This document shows, in pieces, positions 34,473-42,762 of a DNA stretch of 64,000 bases. Below the pieces are notes generated by a model. That model saw only the letters and a program-made list of their open reading frames with translations, was not told the origin of the DNA and searched no databases. The stretch covers positions 66,240-130,239 of the forward strand of contig NZ_JAFFQR010000015.1 of NCBI RefSeq assembly GCF_020736845.1, read 5' to 3'. Every line of letters begins with the position of its first letter. The stretch's first letter is position 1. This DNA is from Paenibacillus farraposensis. Lineage in GTDB: Bacteria; Bacillota; Bacilli; Paenibacillales; Paenibacillaceae. Both the position numbers and the translations under genes were made by a program.

Positions 34473-35813
34473 ATGAATCCCAATGCCAGCTGGTTTCGGT
34501 TTTCTCCACCGCAGATATTTGTTGCGGGCTTTGCCATAATCATTCTAATTGGTAGTTTATTGTTAATGCTGCCGATTGCCAATACAACCGGGAAGCCACT
34601 TGCGTTTATAGACGCTTTGTTTACAGCGGCCTCCGCGACCTGTGTCACAGGACTTGTCGTTAAGGACACGGGTACCTTTTTTACAACCTTTGGTCAGGTA
34701 GTGATCGCAGCGCTCATTCAGGTCGGCGGTCTCGGTTTTATGACGATGGCAACACTGATTGCGCTGGTATTCAAGCGTCGGATTTCCTTACGGGAACGCC
34801 TCATTTTGCAGGAAGCAATGAATCAGACCTCTATAGAGGGAATCGTCGGCTTGATCCGCAAAGTGTTATTGTATTCGCTGGTCATTGAGGGCGTGTGTGC
34901 TGTAATATTTGCGGTTCGATGGTCCTTAGATATGCCTGTAGGCAGGGCGATTTATTTTGGAATCTGGCATGCGATCTCCATGTTTAACAATGCCGGGTTT
35001 GATTTATTCGGAGAATTTAGCAGCCTGACACGCTATGTATATGATCCCATTGTCAATTTTACAGCTATGTTTTTGATTATCTCGGGAGGCATCGGCTTTG
35101 TGGTGATGTCAGATCTGACAGAATATCGCAAGCGTCAGCAACTGGCCTTGCATACCAAGGTCGTACTTAGCATGACGGCGGCCCTGATTGTGGTCGGTAC
35201 GCTCGTCATTTTTGTGTTTGAATTTACGAATCCGAAAACACTGGGCTCGCTCGATTGGGGAGGAAAGCTGCTGGGATCACTGTTCCAGTCGGTCACACCC
35301 CGTACTGCTGGTGCCAATACATTGGATATCGCCAGTTTACGGCAGGCAACACAATTTTTTATCATTATATTGATGTTCATAGGGGCTTCCCCCGGTTCTA
35401 CTGGAGGCGGAATTAAAACAACCACATTCGCGCTGCTCATTGGAGCGGTGATGTCAATGCTGCGAGGCCGGGAAGACATTGTACTGTTCAAATATCGGCT
35501 TGCACAAGGACGAATTTACAAGGCTCTGACCATTACACTGCTGGGATTGTTATTCGTAATCGGGGTAACGATGATCTTGTCGGCAATCGAGGATCATCAT
35601 TTTCTGATGATCTTGTTCGAAACGGTGTCCGCCTTTGGGACAGTCGGACTATCGATGGGGCTTACACCTGATTTGACAGTCGTTGGCAAGCTGGTAATTA
35701 CCTTGACGATGTTTGCAGGCAGACTGGGTCCGCTCACGCTCGCTTATGCTCTGGGTCCCAAAAAGGGGAAGGAATTATATCGGTATCCTGAAGGTAAGAT
35801 GATTATAGGGTAG
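34473..35813 (+). CDS. ktrB: Ktr/TrkH-type potassium channel subunit KtrB
   Basis: The 446-residue membrane protein has four repeated membrane-loop-membrane units. Filter glycines are visible in TAASATCVTGLV (about residue 51), NNAGFDLF (about residue 170), TPRTAGANTLD (about residue 276) and SAFGTVGLSMGLT (about residue 390). It conducts K+ (often K+/Na+ coupled) and normally needs the cytoplasmic KtrA ring for gating. AGGGAAG precedes the ATG by about 8 nt. Expression is preceded by a ydaO-type riboswitch. The expected ktrA partner directly downstream is destroyed. Confidence 0.95.
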   Translation: MNPNASWFRFSPPQIFVAGFAIIILIGSLLLMLPIANTTGKPLAFIDALFTAASATCVTGLVVKDTGTFFTTFGQVVIAALIQVGGLGFMTMATLIALVFKRRISLRERLILQEAMNQTSIEGIVGLIRKVLLYSLVIEGVCAVIFAVRWSLDMPVGRAIYFGIWHAISMFNNAGFDLFGEFSSLTRYVYDPIVNFTAMFLIISGGIGFVVMSDLTEYRKRQQLALHTKVVLSMTAALIVVGTLVIFVFEFTNPKTLGSLDWGGKLLGSLFQSVTPRTAGANTLDIASLRQATQFFIIILMFIGASPGSTGGGIKTTTFALLIGAVMSMLRGREDIVLFKYRLAQGRIYKALTITLLGLLFVIGVTMILSAIEDHHFLMILFETVSAFGTVGLSMGLTPDLTVVGKLVITLTMFAGRLGPLTLAYALGPKKGKELYRYPEGKMIIG

Positions 35814-35830
35814 GGGAGCTTTCGGTAGAT

Positions 35831-36124
35831 ATGAAAACGCAGCAGCAGTTTGTAGTTATTGGATTGGGGCGATTTGGCTCAAGCCTGCTTTGCAATTGAT
35901 GGATATGGGCATACGGGTGGCTCATCAACTGGTCACACCTAATTTGCTCGACTATTTGGAGCTATCCAAAGAATACAGTATTGTGGAACTAAATGTACCG
36001 TATTCTGATTGCACCAACGGCTATGGATCGGCTAAAAGCGGACGATATCATGGTTATTATCGGCTCCAATGACAATATCGCCCGCTTCGAGCATGAGGTT
36101 GTGAACATTAATCAAGAAGGCTGA
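35831..36124 (+). pseudogene. ktrA: ktrA remnant with deletions and frameshifts
   Basis: Three fragments of a KtrA protein follow ktrB directly. First, ATG 35831 gives MKTQQQFVVIGLGRFGSSL, the Rossmann start of the RCK domain, ending in a stop. Second, from 35890 in another frame, MDMGIRVAHQLVTPNLLDYLEL and YSIVELNVP match the region around the start of the C-terminal RCK_C domain. Third, from about 36011 in the first frame, MDRLKADDIMVIIGSNDNIARFEHE matches the very end of RCK_C. About 100 residues of the N-terminal domain and about 40 of RCK_C are missing. No functional gating ring can be made here. Confidence 0.9.
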
Positions 36125-36130
36125 CCTCTA

Positions 36131-37045
36131 CTACACCATACGATAGCCTGCAAAAGAAGCCCGTGTCTCACTAATCCACTGGCGAGCGGTCGGGCTGAGA
36201 TCAGCCGTCTCCGAATAAATAAGAGAGGTCGTTCGGCGTGTCTCCTTCAGATCAGGCAAGTACAGCGCAGTAAGTCCATTATCCCGCAACAGCTCGCTGC
36301 GCAAATAGGATTTGGGCAGTAGTGCCGAGGCCTTGCAGATCGTAAGCAGACGTACAATCGCTTCGAAGGAGTCGATTTCCATGCGGATATCCGGCATAAT
36401 ACCGCTACGCTGGAACAAGTCATCCGTCAAGCTGCGATACCAGGTTCCTTTGGAGAAAATAATCATGGGCAGCCCTTGCAGGTCTTTCATGGAGGCGGTC
36501 CCTGCTTTGACCGTCAATTCATGTCCGATCGGAACGACCAGCTCCAAATGATCGTCAAATAACGGAATGCAGCGCAATCCAGCCTCATGAATGGCAGATC
36601 CGACAACACCGGCGTCTGCTTTTTTGTCGCGTACAAAGGCGACGATTTCATGGGTTTTGCCTGTGAGTAGTTTTAACTCAGTTTGAGGATGCTTGCCCAT
36701 AAAGGCTTCGACAAGGGTAGGCAGCGTCGTTTGTAGTGTCGTGAGACTTGCGCCCAGCGTGAGCATGCTTTGGGCTTCGTTTTTGTGCTGGGACAGCTTC
36801 TGTAAAAAGCGGACCTGTCGTTGCCGCTGCTCCAGCGCGAAAGTATATACAAATCGCCCTGTTGACGTGATTTCAAGCCGCTTGCCCCGCCGATCAAAGA
36901 GATGTACACCTAGTTCTTCCTCCAGCTTGGCGATTTTGCGGGACAAGGCAGGTTGGGACAGATTCAGCAGCTTGGAGGCTTTATTCAGGCTCGATTGCTC
37001 GACAATAACAGCAAAGGCGTTTAAATCCTCAAACAAATCATCCAC
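36131..37045 (-). CDS. LysR-family transcriptional regulator
   Basis: 304 residues. The N-terminal helix-turn-helix (LNAFAVIVEQSSLNKASKLLNLSQPALSRKIAKLE, about residues 8-42) is classical LysR, and the rest is the periplasmic-binding-like effector domain. The start is GTG with AAAGGAAG immediately before it; no better in-frame start was seen. It diverges from sdhCAB across a gap of about 320 nt, so it may regulate that operon, but nothing in the sequence proves it. Effector unknown. Confidence 0.88.
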   Translation of the reverse strand: MDDLFEDLNAFAVIVEQSSLNKASKLLNLSQPALSRKIAKLEEELGVHLFDRRGKRLEITSTGRFVYTFALEQRQRQVRFLQKLSQHKNEAQSMLTLGASLTTLQTTLPTLVEAFMGKHPQTELKLLTGKTHEIVAFVRDKKADAGVVGSAIHEAGLRCIPLFDDHLELVVPIGHELTVKAGTASMKDLQGLPMIIFSKGTWYRSLTDDLFQRSGIMPDIRMEIDSFEAIVRLLTICKASALLPKSYLRSELLRDNGLTALYLPDLKETRRTTSLIYSETADLSPTARQWISETRASFAGYRMV

Positions 37046-37207
37046 TTCCTTTCTATATGCAAAAAAAACATAATAATTAATACGTATATTGCAATTCCAT
37101 TATAAGTCGAAAAGGAGTAACATAAAAGCGACACAAGATGTTCACACTTTTGTTTTTCCCTTTAAGGGATACCTTGTTGGACATTTTCTGTGAAAGCGCC
37201 ATTTCAA

Positions 37208-37310
37208 GATTATAGAATATTTAGTGAAGCTGAGCCATTCTATAATCGCAAGAAAAACTTCCGCTAAATACGGTCTGGCTTCTGTGAAAGTACGTCGATA
37301 GACGTTTTTC
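37208..37310 (+). repeat. Structured repeat, family 2, copy B (upstream of sdhC)
   Basis: About 103 nt closely matching 31938-32048. GATTATAGAAT (37208-37218) and ATTCTATAATC (37237-37247) form a hairpin, followed by CGCAAGAAAAAC, TTCCGCTAAA and CGGTCTGGCTTCTGTGAAAG. It ends in ACGTC-GATA-GACGT followed by TTTTC, which looks like a small intrinsic terminator. It lies between LysR and sdhC. Confidence 0.75.
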
Positions 37311-37329
37311 TCATATTTTATATTACTAT

Positions 37330-37343
37330 TGAAAACGCTATTA
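37330..37343 (+). promoter_or_regulatory. Candidate cre (CcpA) site in the sdhC leader
   Basis: TGAAAACGCTATTA differs from the consensus TGWAANCGNTNWCA at one position. It lies 25 nt before the sdhC start, a position suited to repression. Sequence match only. Confidence 0.4.
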
Positions 37344-37367
37344 TTAGGAGAAGGGGGCATTATTTAT

Positions 37368-38042
37368 ATGAAAGGATTTTACTCCAGAAAGCTGCATTCG
37401 CTTCTTGGCGTCATCCCGCTGGCTCTATTTTTTGTTGAGCATTTGGTGACCAACTTCACTGCAGTAGAGGGTGGGAAGGAAGGATTCAATCGCAGCGTAG
37501 CCTTTCTGAATGGTTTGCCGTTGGTGATTGTACTTGAAACGCTGTTCATTTACTTGCCATTGCTGTTCCATGGAATCTATGGCTTGTATATTGCTTATCA
37601 GGCTGATCCGAATGTCAAAAGGTTCGGCTATTCGCGCAACTGGCGCTTTCTGTTCCAACGCATTACCGGCGTCATTACGTTCGTGTTCATTATTTGGCAC
37701 GTCTTTGACACGCGCATTCAGGTTGCTCTGGGTAATGTAACGCATGAGGAACTGGGCGGTGTAATGCACGGGATTGTGACGAATCCAGTCTATTTTATTC
37801 TGTATTTAATCAGCGTAGTATCGGCTTCTTTCCACTTTGCCAACGGACTATGGGCATTTATGGTCAGCTGGGGCATTACCGTGGGACCGCGTGCACAAAA
37901 GGTATCCTCTTATATCTGCATGACCCTGTTCGTGGTGGTGTCCTTGGGCTTTATCGCTTCTTTGATTGCATTCCGCGGCGCGGAATTCCAGGAAACGGCT
38001 ACCGCAATGATACAATGCAGCGCGATTCAGCAGCTACTGTAA
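37368..38042 (+). CDS. sdhC: Succinate dehydrogenase cytochrome b558 subunit SdhC
   Basis: ATG 37368 (MKGFYSRKLHSLLGV) follows AGGAGAAGGGGG, so the upstream codons are not used. The 224-residue protein has five membrane helices and several conserved histidines (HSLLG, FVEHLV, FHGIYG, IIWHVFDTR, ASFHFANG) that ligate two b haems, as in the B. subtilis-type single-subunit anchor. It passes electrons from SdhB to menaquinone. It is the first gene of sdhC-sdhA-sdhB. The leader contains a family 2 repeat and a candidate cre site. Confidence 0.96.
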   Translation: MKGFYSRKLHSLLGVIPLALFFVEHLVTNFTAVEGGKEGFNRSVAFLNGLPLVIVLETLFIYLPLLFHGIYGLYIAYQADPNVKRFGYSRNWRFLFQRITGVITFVFIIWHVFDTRIQVALGNVTHEELGGVMHGIVTNPVYFILYLISVVSASFHFANGLWAFMVSWGITVGPRAQKVSSYICMTLFVVVSLGFIASLIAFRGAEFQETATAMIQCSAIQQLL

Positions 38043-38131
38043 ACGTAATTCATACGATAATATCGCTTTTAAATTTTATATCCAACGGACAAGAGGATTT
38101 TATAAATCCTGGAAAAAAGGAGTGAGCAGAA

Positions 38132-39877
38132 ATGGCAGCATCCAACATTATTGTCGTGGGCGGCGGTCTGGCGGGCTTGATGGCTACGATCAAGGCAGCA
38201 GAAGCAGGGGTTCACGTTCATTTATTTTCTTTGGTTCCGGTAAAAAGATCCCACTCCGTTTGTGCTCAAGGCGGCATCAACGGTGCGGTAAACACCAAGG
38301 GTGAAGGAGACTCGCCTTGGATTCACTTTGATGATTCGGTTTATGGCGGGGACTTTCTGGCCAATCAACCCCCGGTAAAAGCAATGTGCGAAGCAGCTCC
38401 AGGAATTATCCATCTCATGGACCGCATGGGGGTTATGTTTAACCGGACACCGGAAGGATTGCTGGATTTCCGCCGGTTTGGGGGTACCCAGCATCATCGG
38501 ACAGCCTTTGCTGGAGCGACCACAGGACAGCAGCTCCTGTATGCTTTGGATGAGCAGGTTCGGCGCTGGGAATCCGATGGTTTGGTGACCAAATACGAAA
38601 ACTGGGAGTTTTTACAGGCGGTGCTGGATGAGGAAGGCATCTGTCGTGGGATCTGCGGGCAGGATTTACGTACAATGGAAGTGAAAACGTTTGTAGCGGA
38701 TGCCGTTATTTTGGCAACGGGCGGTCCTGGCATTATTTTCGGCAAAACGACAAATTCCGTTATTAATACCGGTACTGCTGCCGGTGCAGTTTATCAGCAA
38801 GGCGTACGCTATGCGAATGGTGAGTTTATCCAGATTCACCCGACGGCTATACCAGGTGATGATAAGCTGCGTCTCATGTCCGAGTCGGCACGGGGCGAGG
38901 GGGGCCGGATTTGGACGTACAAGGACGGCAAGCCGTGGTATTTCCTCGAGGAAAAGTATCCTGCTTACGGAAATTTGGTCCCGCGCGATATTGCGACACG
39001 TGAAATATTCAGTGTATGCGTCGATGAAGGGCTTGGCATTAACGGTGAGAACATGGTGTACCTTGATCTGTCCCACAAGGACCCGAAAGAGCTGGATGTA
39101 AAGCTGGGCGGGATTATTGAAATCTATGAAAAATTTGTAGGTGATGATCCGCGTAAAATTCCGATGAAAATTTTCCCGGCTGTCCATTATTCAATGGGCG
39201 GCATGTGGGTGGATTACAATCAGATGACGAATATACCGGGGCTGTTCGCTGCCGGGGAATGTGAATTCCAGTATCATGGAGCGAACCGTCTGGGTGCGAA
39301 CTCGCTTCTATCAGCTATTTATGGCGGAATGGTGGCTGGACCGAAGGCTGTGGAATACATTAAGGGGATCAAAAAATCAGCACAGGATGTAGCTTCCTCC
39401 GTGTTCGATGCAGCGGTAAAACAGCAAACAGAGAAGTATGAGCGTATTTTGCACATGAACGGCAAAGAAAATGCCTATGTACTTCATAAAGAGCTGGGCG
39501 AGTGGATGACGAACAATATGACCGTCGTTCGGTATAATGACAAACTGGAAGCTACGATCGACAAAATCAAAGAGCTGAAGGAGCGTTATGCCAACATTAA
39601 CATTAATGATGCTTCACGCTGGAACAATGCCGGTGCGGCGTTTACACGCCAGCTGTGGAATATGATGGAGCTGGCTGAAGCGATGACCAAGGGGGCGCTG
39701 CTGCGCAACGAAAGCCGCGGGGCCCATTACAAGCCGGACTTCCCGGATCGCAACGATGAGGAGTTTCTGAAAACAACCATTGCAGACTGGACACCGGAAG
39801 GACCGCAAATTTCATATGAAGCAGTCGACGTTTCGCTGATCAAGCCGCGCGTACGGGATTATTCCAAAAGCAAATAA
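38132..39877 (+). CDS. sdhA: Succinate dehydrogenase flavoprotein subunit SdhA
   Basis: The 581-residue flavoprotein has the FAD loop VVGGGLAGLMATIKAAEAG at the N-terminus. RSHSVCAQGGINGAVN contains the histidine that covalently binds FAD. The catalytic segment around ESARGEGGRIW holds the active arginine, and HYSMGGMWVDYNQMT and HGANRLGANSLL are typical. It oxidises succinate to fumarate. AAAGGAGTGAG precedes the ATG by about 7 nt. It is the second gene of the operon, 89 nt after sdhC and 18 nt before sdhB. Confidence 0.97.
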   Translation: MAASNIIVVGGGLAGLMATIKAAEAGVHVHLFSLVPVKRSHSVCAQGGINGAVNTKGEGDSPWIHFDDSVYGGDFLANQPPVKAMCEAAPGIIHLMDRMGVMFNRTPEGLLDFRRFGGTQHHRTAFAGATTGQQLLYALDEQVRRWESDGLVTKYENWEFLQAVLDEEGICRGICGQDLRTMEVKTFVADAVILATGGPGIIFGKTTNSVINTGTAAGAVYQQGVRYANGEFIQIHPTAIPGDDKLRLMSESARGEGGRIWTYKDGKPWYFLEEKYPAYGNLVPRDIATREIFSVCVDEGLGINGENMVYLDLSHKDPKELDVKLGGIIEIYEKFVGDDPRKIPMKIFPAVHYSMGGMWVDYNQMTNIPGLFAAGECEFQYHGANRLGANSLLSAIYGGMVAGPKAVEYIKGIKKSAQDVASSVFDAAVKQQTEKYERILHMNGKENAYVLHKELGEWMTNNMTVVRYNDKLEATIDKIKELKERYANININDASRWNNAGAAFTRQLWNMMELAEAMTKGALLRNESRGAHYKPDFPDRNDEEFLKTTIADWTPEGPQISYEAVDVSLIKPRVRDYSKSK

Positions 39878-39895
39878 TGAAAGGAGTGTATGTAG

Positions 39896-40663
39896 ATGTC
39901 GGAGCAAGCAGTGAAATCGGATAAAACGGTGAAGTTCATTGTGACGCGTCAGGATGAGCCGAATGCCACTCCATATAAAGAAGAATTCGAATTGCCATAT
40001 CGGCCAGGGATGAATGTCATCAGCGCCCTCATGGAAATTCAGCGCAACCCGGTGGACAGTCACGGTAAAGAAACGGCACCGGTCTGCTGGGAGTCAAACT
40101 GTCTAGAGGAAGTATGCGGAGCCTGCTCTATGGTGATTAACGGCAAGCCGCGTCAGGCATGTGCCGCGCTGGTTGATAAGCTGGAGCAGCCGATTACGAT
40201 TGAGCCGATGAGCACCTTCCCGGTTGTGCGGGATTTGGTCATCGACCGTAGCCGGATGTTTAATGCGCTGAAGAAGGTCAAGGCATGGATTCCGATTGAC
40301 GGCACCTATGATCTGGGTCCTGGCCCCAGAATGGCGGAGAAAAAGCGTCAAATGGCGTATGAGCTGTCCAAGTGCATGACCTGCGGTGTCTGCCTGGAAG
40401 CTTGCCCGAATGTCAACGAGAAGACGACGTTCATTGGACCTGCGGCGATCTCTCAGGTTCGTCTATTTAACAGCCATCCGACAGGAGAGATGAACCAGGA
40501 AGAACGATTGGACGCCCTGATGCAGGATGACGGACTGGAGGGCTGCGGCAATTCGCAAAACTGCGTACGCTCTTGCCCAAAAGGAATTCCGTTAACTACC
40601 TCTATCGCCGAAATGAACAAGCAAACGACCAAGCATATGTTCAAGCGTTGGTTGACTGTCTAG
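39896..40663 (+). CDS. sdhB: Succinate dehydrogenase iron-sulfur subunit SdhB
   Basis: 255 residues. Cysteine clusters for three Fe-S centres are visible: CWESNCLEEVCGACSMVING with a later Cys (2Fe-2S, about residues 64-90), CMTCGVCLEACPN (4Fe-4S, about residues 160-172), and CGNSQNCVRSCPKGIP (3Fe-4S, about residues 217-232). It relays electrons from the flavin of SdhA to the haems of SdhC. AAAGGAG lies 9-10 nt upstream of the ATG. It is the last gene of the operon and is followed by a terminator. Confidence 0.97.
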   Translation: MSEQAVKSDKTVKFIVTRQDEPNATPYKEEFELPYRPGMNVISALMEIQRNPVDSHGKETAPVCWESNCLEEVCGACSMVINGKPRQACAALVDKLEQPITIEPMSTFPVVRDLVIDRSRMFNALKKVKAWIPIDGTYDLGPGPRMAEKKRQMAYELSKCMTCGVCLEACPNVNEKTTFIGPAAISQVRLFNSHPTGEMNQEERLDALMQDDGLEGCGNSQNCVRSCPKGIPLTTSIAEMNKQTTKHMFKRWLTV

Positions 40664-40697
40664 CCTCTCTAGCAGCAGCCAGCGGACATGTTATATC

Positions 40698-40738
40698 AAA
40701 ACAGGCTTTTTCCCAATCGGAAACAGCCTGTTTTTTGC
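40698..40738 (+). terminator. Terminator of sdhCAB
   Basis: AAAACAGGCT pairs with AGCCTGTTTT around a 19-nt loop and runs into TTTTTTG, 35 nt after the sdhB stop. Confidence 0.85.
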
Positions 40739-40838
40739 GTTCACAGGAGATGAAGGCAGCATGGAAGAGAGTCGTATAGCACTTATGGTATAATTATGAT
40801 ATTGTATATCGTTTTTGGAGAAAAAGGAGGCTGGACAG

Positions 40839-41648
40839 GTGACTGTACAACCGATAACGCATCGGCCTGTCACTAGGTCGGATGTAATAAAAGGACTAGA
40901 GGAGCTGGGAGTTCGGAACGGAATGACGCTGCTTGTTCACTCCTCGATGCGCAGCTTCGGACGTTTTGTTCTGGGCGGGGCCTCTGCCATTCTTGCGGCA
41001 TTAACAGAAGCGATTGGCCCGAAAGGAACGCTGGTCATGCCGACACAGTCACATGACTTGACCGATCCGTCGAACTGGATGAATCCACCTTTGGATGAGT
41101 CTTGGTGGGAGCTTGTCCGCGAGGAAATGCCCGCTTATGACCCTGCCTGGACGCTGACCGGGGGGATGGGGGTCATTGTAGAAACATTCCGCGGTCTGCC
41201 GGGAACAGAGCGCAGCGGGCATCCGCACGTGTCGCTGGCGGCACGCGGGCCTGCTGCTTCAGGCTTGCTGGAAGATCATCCGCTCGACTTTGGACTGGGG
41301 GAACATTCTCCACTGGCGAAGCTGTACGAGATAGATGCCTATGTGCTGCTGCTGGGCTGCGGACATGACAGCAATACGTCTTTGCATCTGGCCGAATATC
41401 GAACGACGTATAACGGACGTGAAAAAATCACACATCAAGCGCCTATGATGGTAGATGGGTCCAAAGTATGGGTATCTTTCCAAGATTTTAATATTAACTC
41501 GGATGATTTCGAGCAGTTAGGACATGATTTTGAACGGGATTGTCCTAGTTGCTTTACTCGTGTCAATATCGGAGAGGCTTCGTGCTTTTTGGCAAGACAA
41601 CGTAATTTGGTAGACTATGCGGTGCAATGGCTGCCTGCCAATCGCTAG
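40839..41648 (+). CDS. AAC(3)-family N-acetyltransferase (YokD-like)
   Basis: GTG 40839 lies 8 nt after AAGGAGG, better than the upstream in-frame start. The 269-residue protein has the antibiotic_NAT fold: LLVHSSMRSFG near the N-terminus, GPKGTLVMPTQS, and the active-site GCGHDSNTSLHLAEYR near residue 178. The family acetylates the 3-amino group of aminoglycosides with acetyl-CoA, but many chromosomal members have no known resistance role. It is a single gene between the sdh operon and a phosphoesterase gene. It is not in a mobile context, so an intrinsic function is likely. Confidence 0.9.
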   Translation: MTVQPITHRPVTRSDVIKGLEELGVRNGMTLLVHSSMRSFGRFVLGGASAILAALTEAIGPKGTLVMPTQSHDLTDPSNWMNPPLDESWWELVREEMPAYDPAWTLTGGMGVIVETFRGLPGTERSGHPHVSLAARGPAASGLLEDHPLDFGLGEHSPLAKLYEIDAYVLLLGCGHDSNTSLHLAEYRTTYNGREKITHQAPMMVDGSKVWVSFQDFNINSDDFEQLGHDFERDCPSCFTRVNIGEASCFLARQRNLVDYAVQWLPANR

Positions 41649-41713
41649 AATTTTCGAGAGAGTGAGAATTTCCGAAGAGCGAACTGAGAAATAGATATCA
41701 AGGGGGCAGGCAT

Positions 41714-42658
41714 ATGGAGAAGACGCCGCAAACCCGCCGCGAGAATCAGGATGGTCTGAACAATGAGACCGCAATCCCACCTGGATCTTCGCGGCGTTCC
41801 GCTTCAAACGTCCCAGCGAACCCTTCCCGTCGCCGTTTTTTGAAAAAAGCGGTTTTAGCCACAGCGGGAACTGTGCTGTTGACTGGCGGATACGCTTCCT
41901 TATGGGAGCCTAACCATTTGGAGATTACACGCTTCACCTTATCTCTGCCCCGTCTACCGGTTGCTTTTGACGGGATCAAGGTCGTACATTTCAGTGATGT
42001 GCACCTGGGTTTTTACATGGATGAGCAGGATCTGCGTGGGCTTGCGGACCGGATTGCCGGCCTGGAGCCGGATTTGCTCTGTTTTACAGGTGATATTGTG
42101 GATGACTTTGCGATATCCATGAAGGCTGCGGTTCCGGTTATGGCTTCCATGCACGCGCCGCTTGGCAAATTCGCCATTCTGGGCAATCATGATTATAGGG
42201 GCTTACCGGCCGGAGTTCAGGAATTATACCCGAAGACCGGATTTACGTTGCTGAGGAACGAGCATGCCATTGTGGAGCGGGCGGGACAGCGTGTGGCGAT
42301 TGTTGGTTTAGAGGATCCTATTATGGGGAAGCCCAATCCGCGCCGTGCCATTCATGGCCTCCCCGAGGAGATGTGCAAGCTATTACTGATGCATGAGCCG
42401 GATTATGCGGATGTGGCGGCGCGAATGTCCTTTGATCTTCAACTGTCGGGGCATACGCATGGAGGACAGATACGTTTGCCTGTCATTGGAGCACCGATGC
42501 CGCCTCCGGGCGGACGCAAATACATTCAGGGGCTGTTTCATATAGGGGCAAACCGGATGCCGCTTTATGTCAGTCGCGGGATTGGCATGACACATCTGCC
42601 GATTCGTATGCTGTGCAGACCAGAGCTTAGTGTTATTACACTAAAATCTGGCCAATAG
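41714..42658 (+). CDS. Exported metallophosphoesterase, YkuE-like, with Tat-type signal
   Basis: 314 residues. The N-terminal segment SRRRFLKKAVLATAGTVLL (about residues 36-54) is a twin-arginine signal. Calcineurin-like metal motifs follow in order: FSDVHLGFY (DxH), FTGDIVDD (GD), LGNHDYRG (GNHD), LLMHEPD and SGHTHGGQ (GHxH). B. subtilis YkuE is a related Tat-exported phosphoesterase at the cell wall. AGGGGGCAGG precedes the ATG. It is a single gene. Substrate not determined. Confidence 0.92.
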   Translation: MEKTPQTRRENQDGLNNETAIPPGSSRRSASNVPANPSRRRFLKKAVLATAGTVLLTGGYASLWEPNHLEITRFTLSLPRLPVAFDGIKVVHFSDVHLGFYMDEQDLRGLADRIAGLEPDLLCFTGDIVDDFAISMKAAVPVMASMHAPLGKFAILGNHDYRGLPAGVQELYPKTGFTLLRNEHAIVERAGQRVAIVGLEDPIMGKPNPRRAIHGLPEEMCKLLLMHEPDYADVAARMSFDLQLSGHTHGGQIRLPVIGAPMPPPGGRKYIQGLFHIGANRMPLYVSRGIGMTHLPIRMLCRPELSVITLKSGQ

Positions 42659-42762
42659 GCCATAATATTTTTATCTTCACCAGCATGCGCCTAGAGCTGC
42701 ATAAAGAAGGCTTGAATATAGTGTAGGGATGTAGCTGTTTCGGACAAAGGAGTGAGGTTTTG

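Larger units (their letters stand above)
37046..37367. other. Divergent LysR-sdhC intergenic region
   Basis: About 320 nt containing the family 2 repeat copy B at 37208-37310 and a candidate cre site at 37330-37343. It must hold the promoters of both the LysR gene and sdhCAB, though no -35/-10 pair stands out. A 72-codon minus-strand frame here is rejected. Confidence 0.5.
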
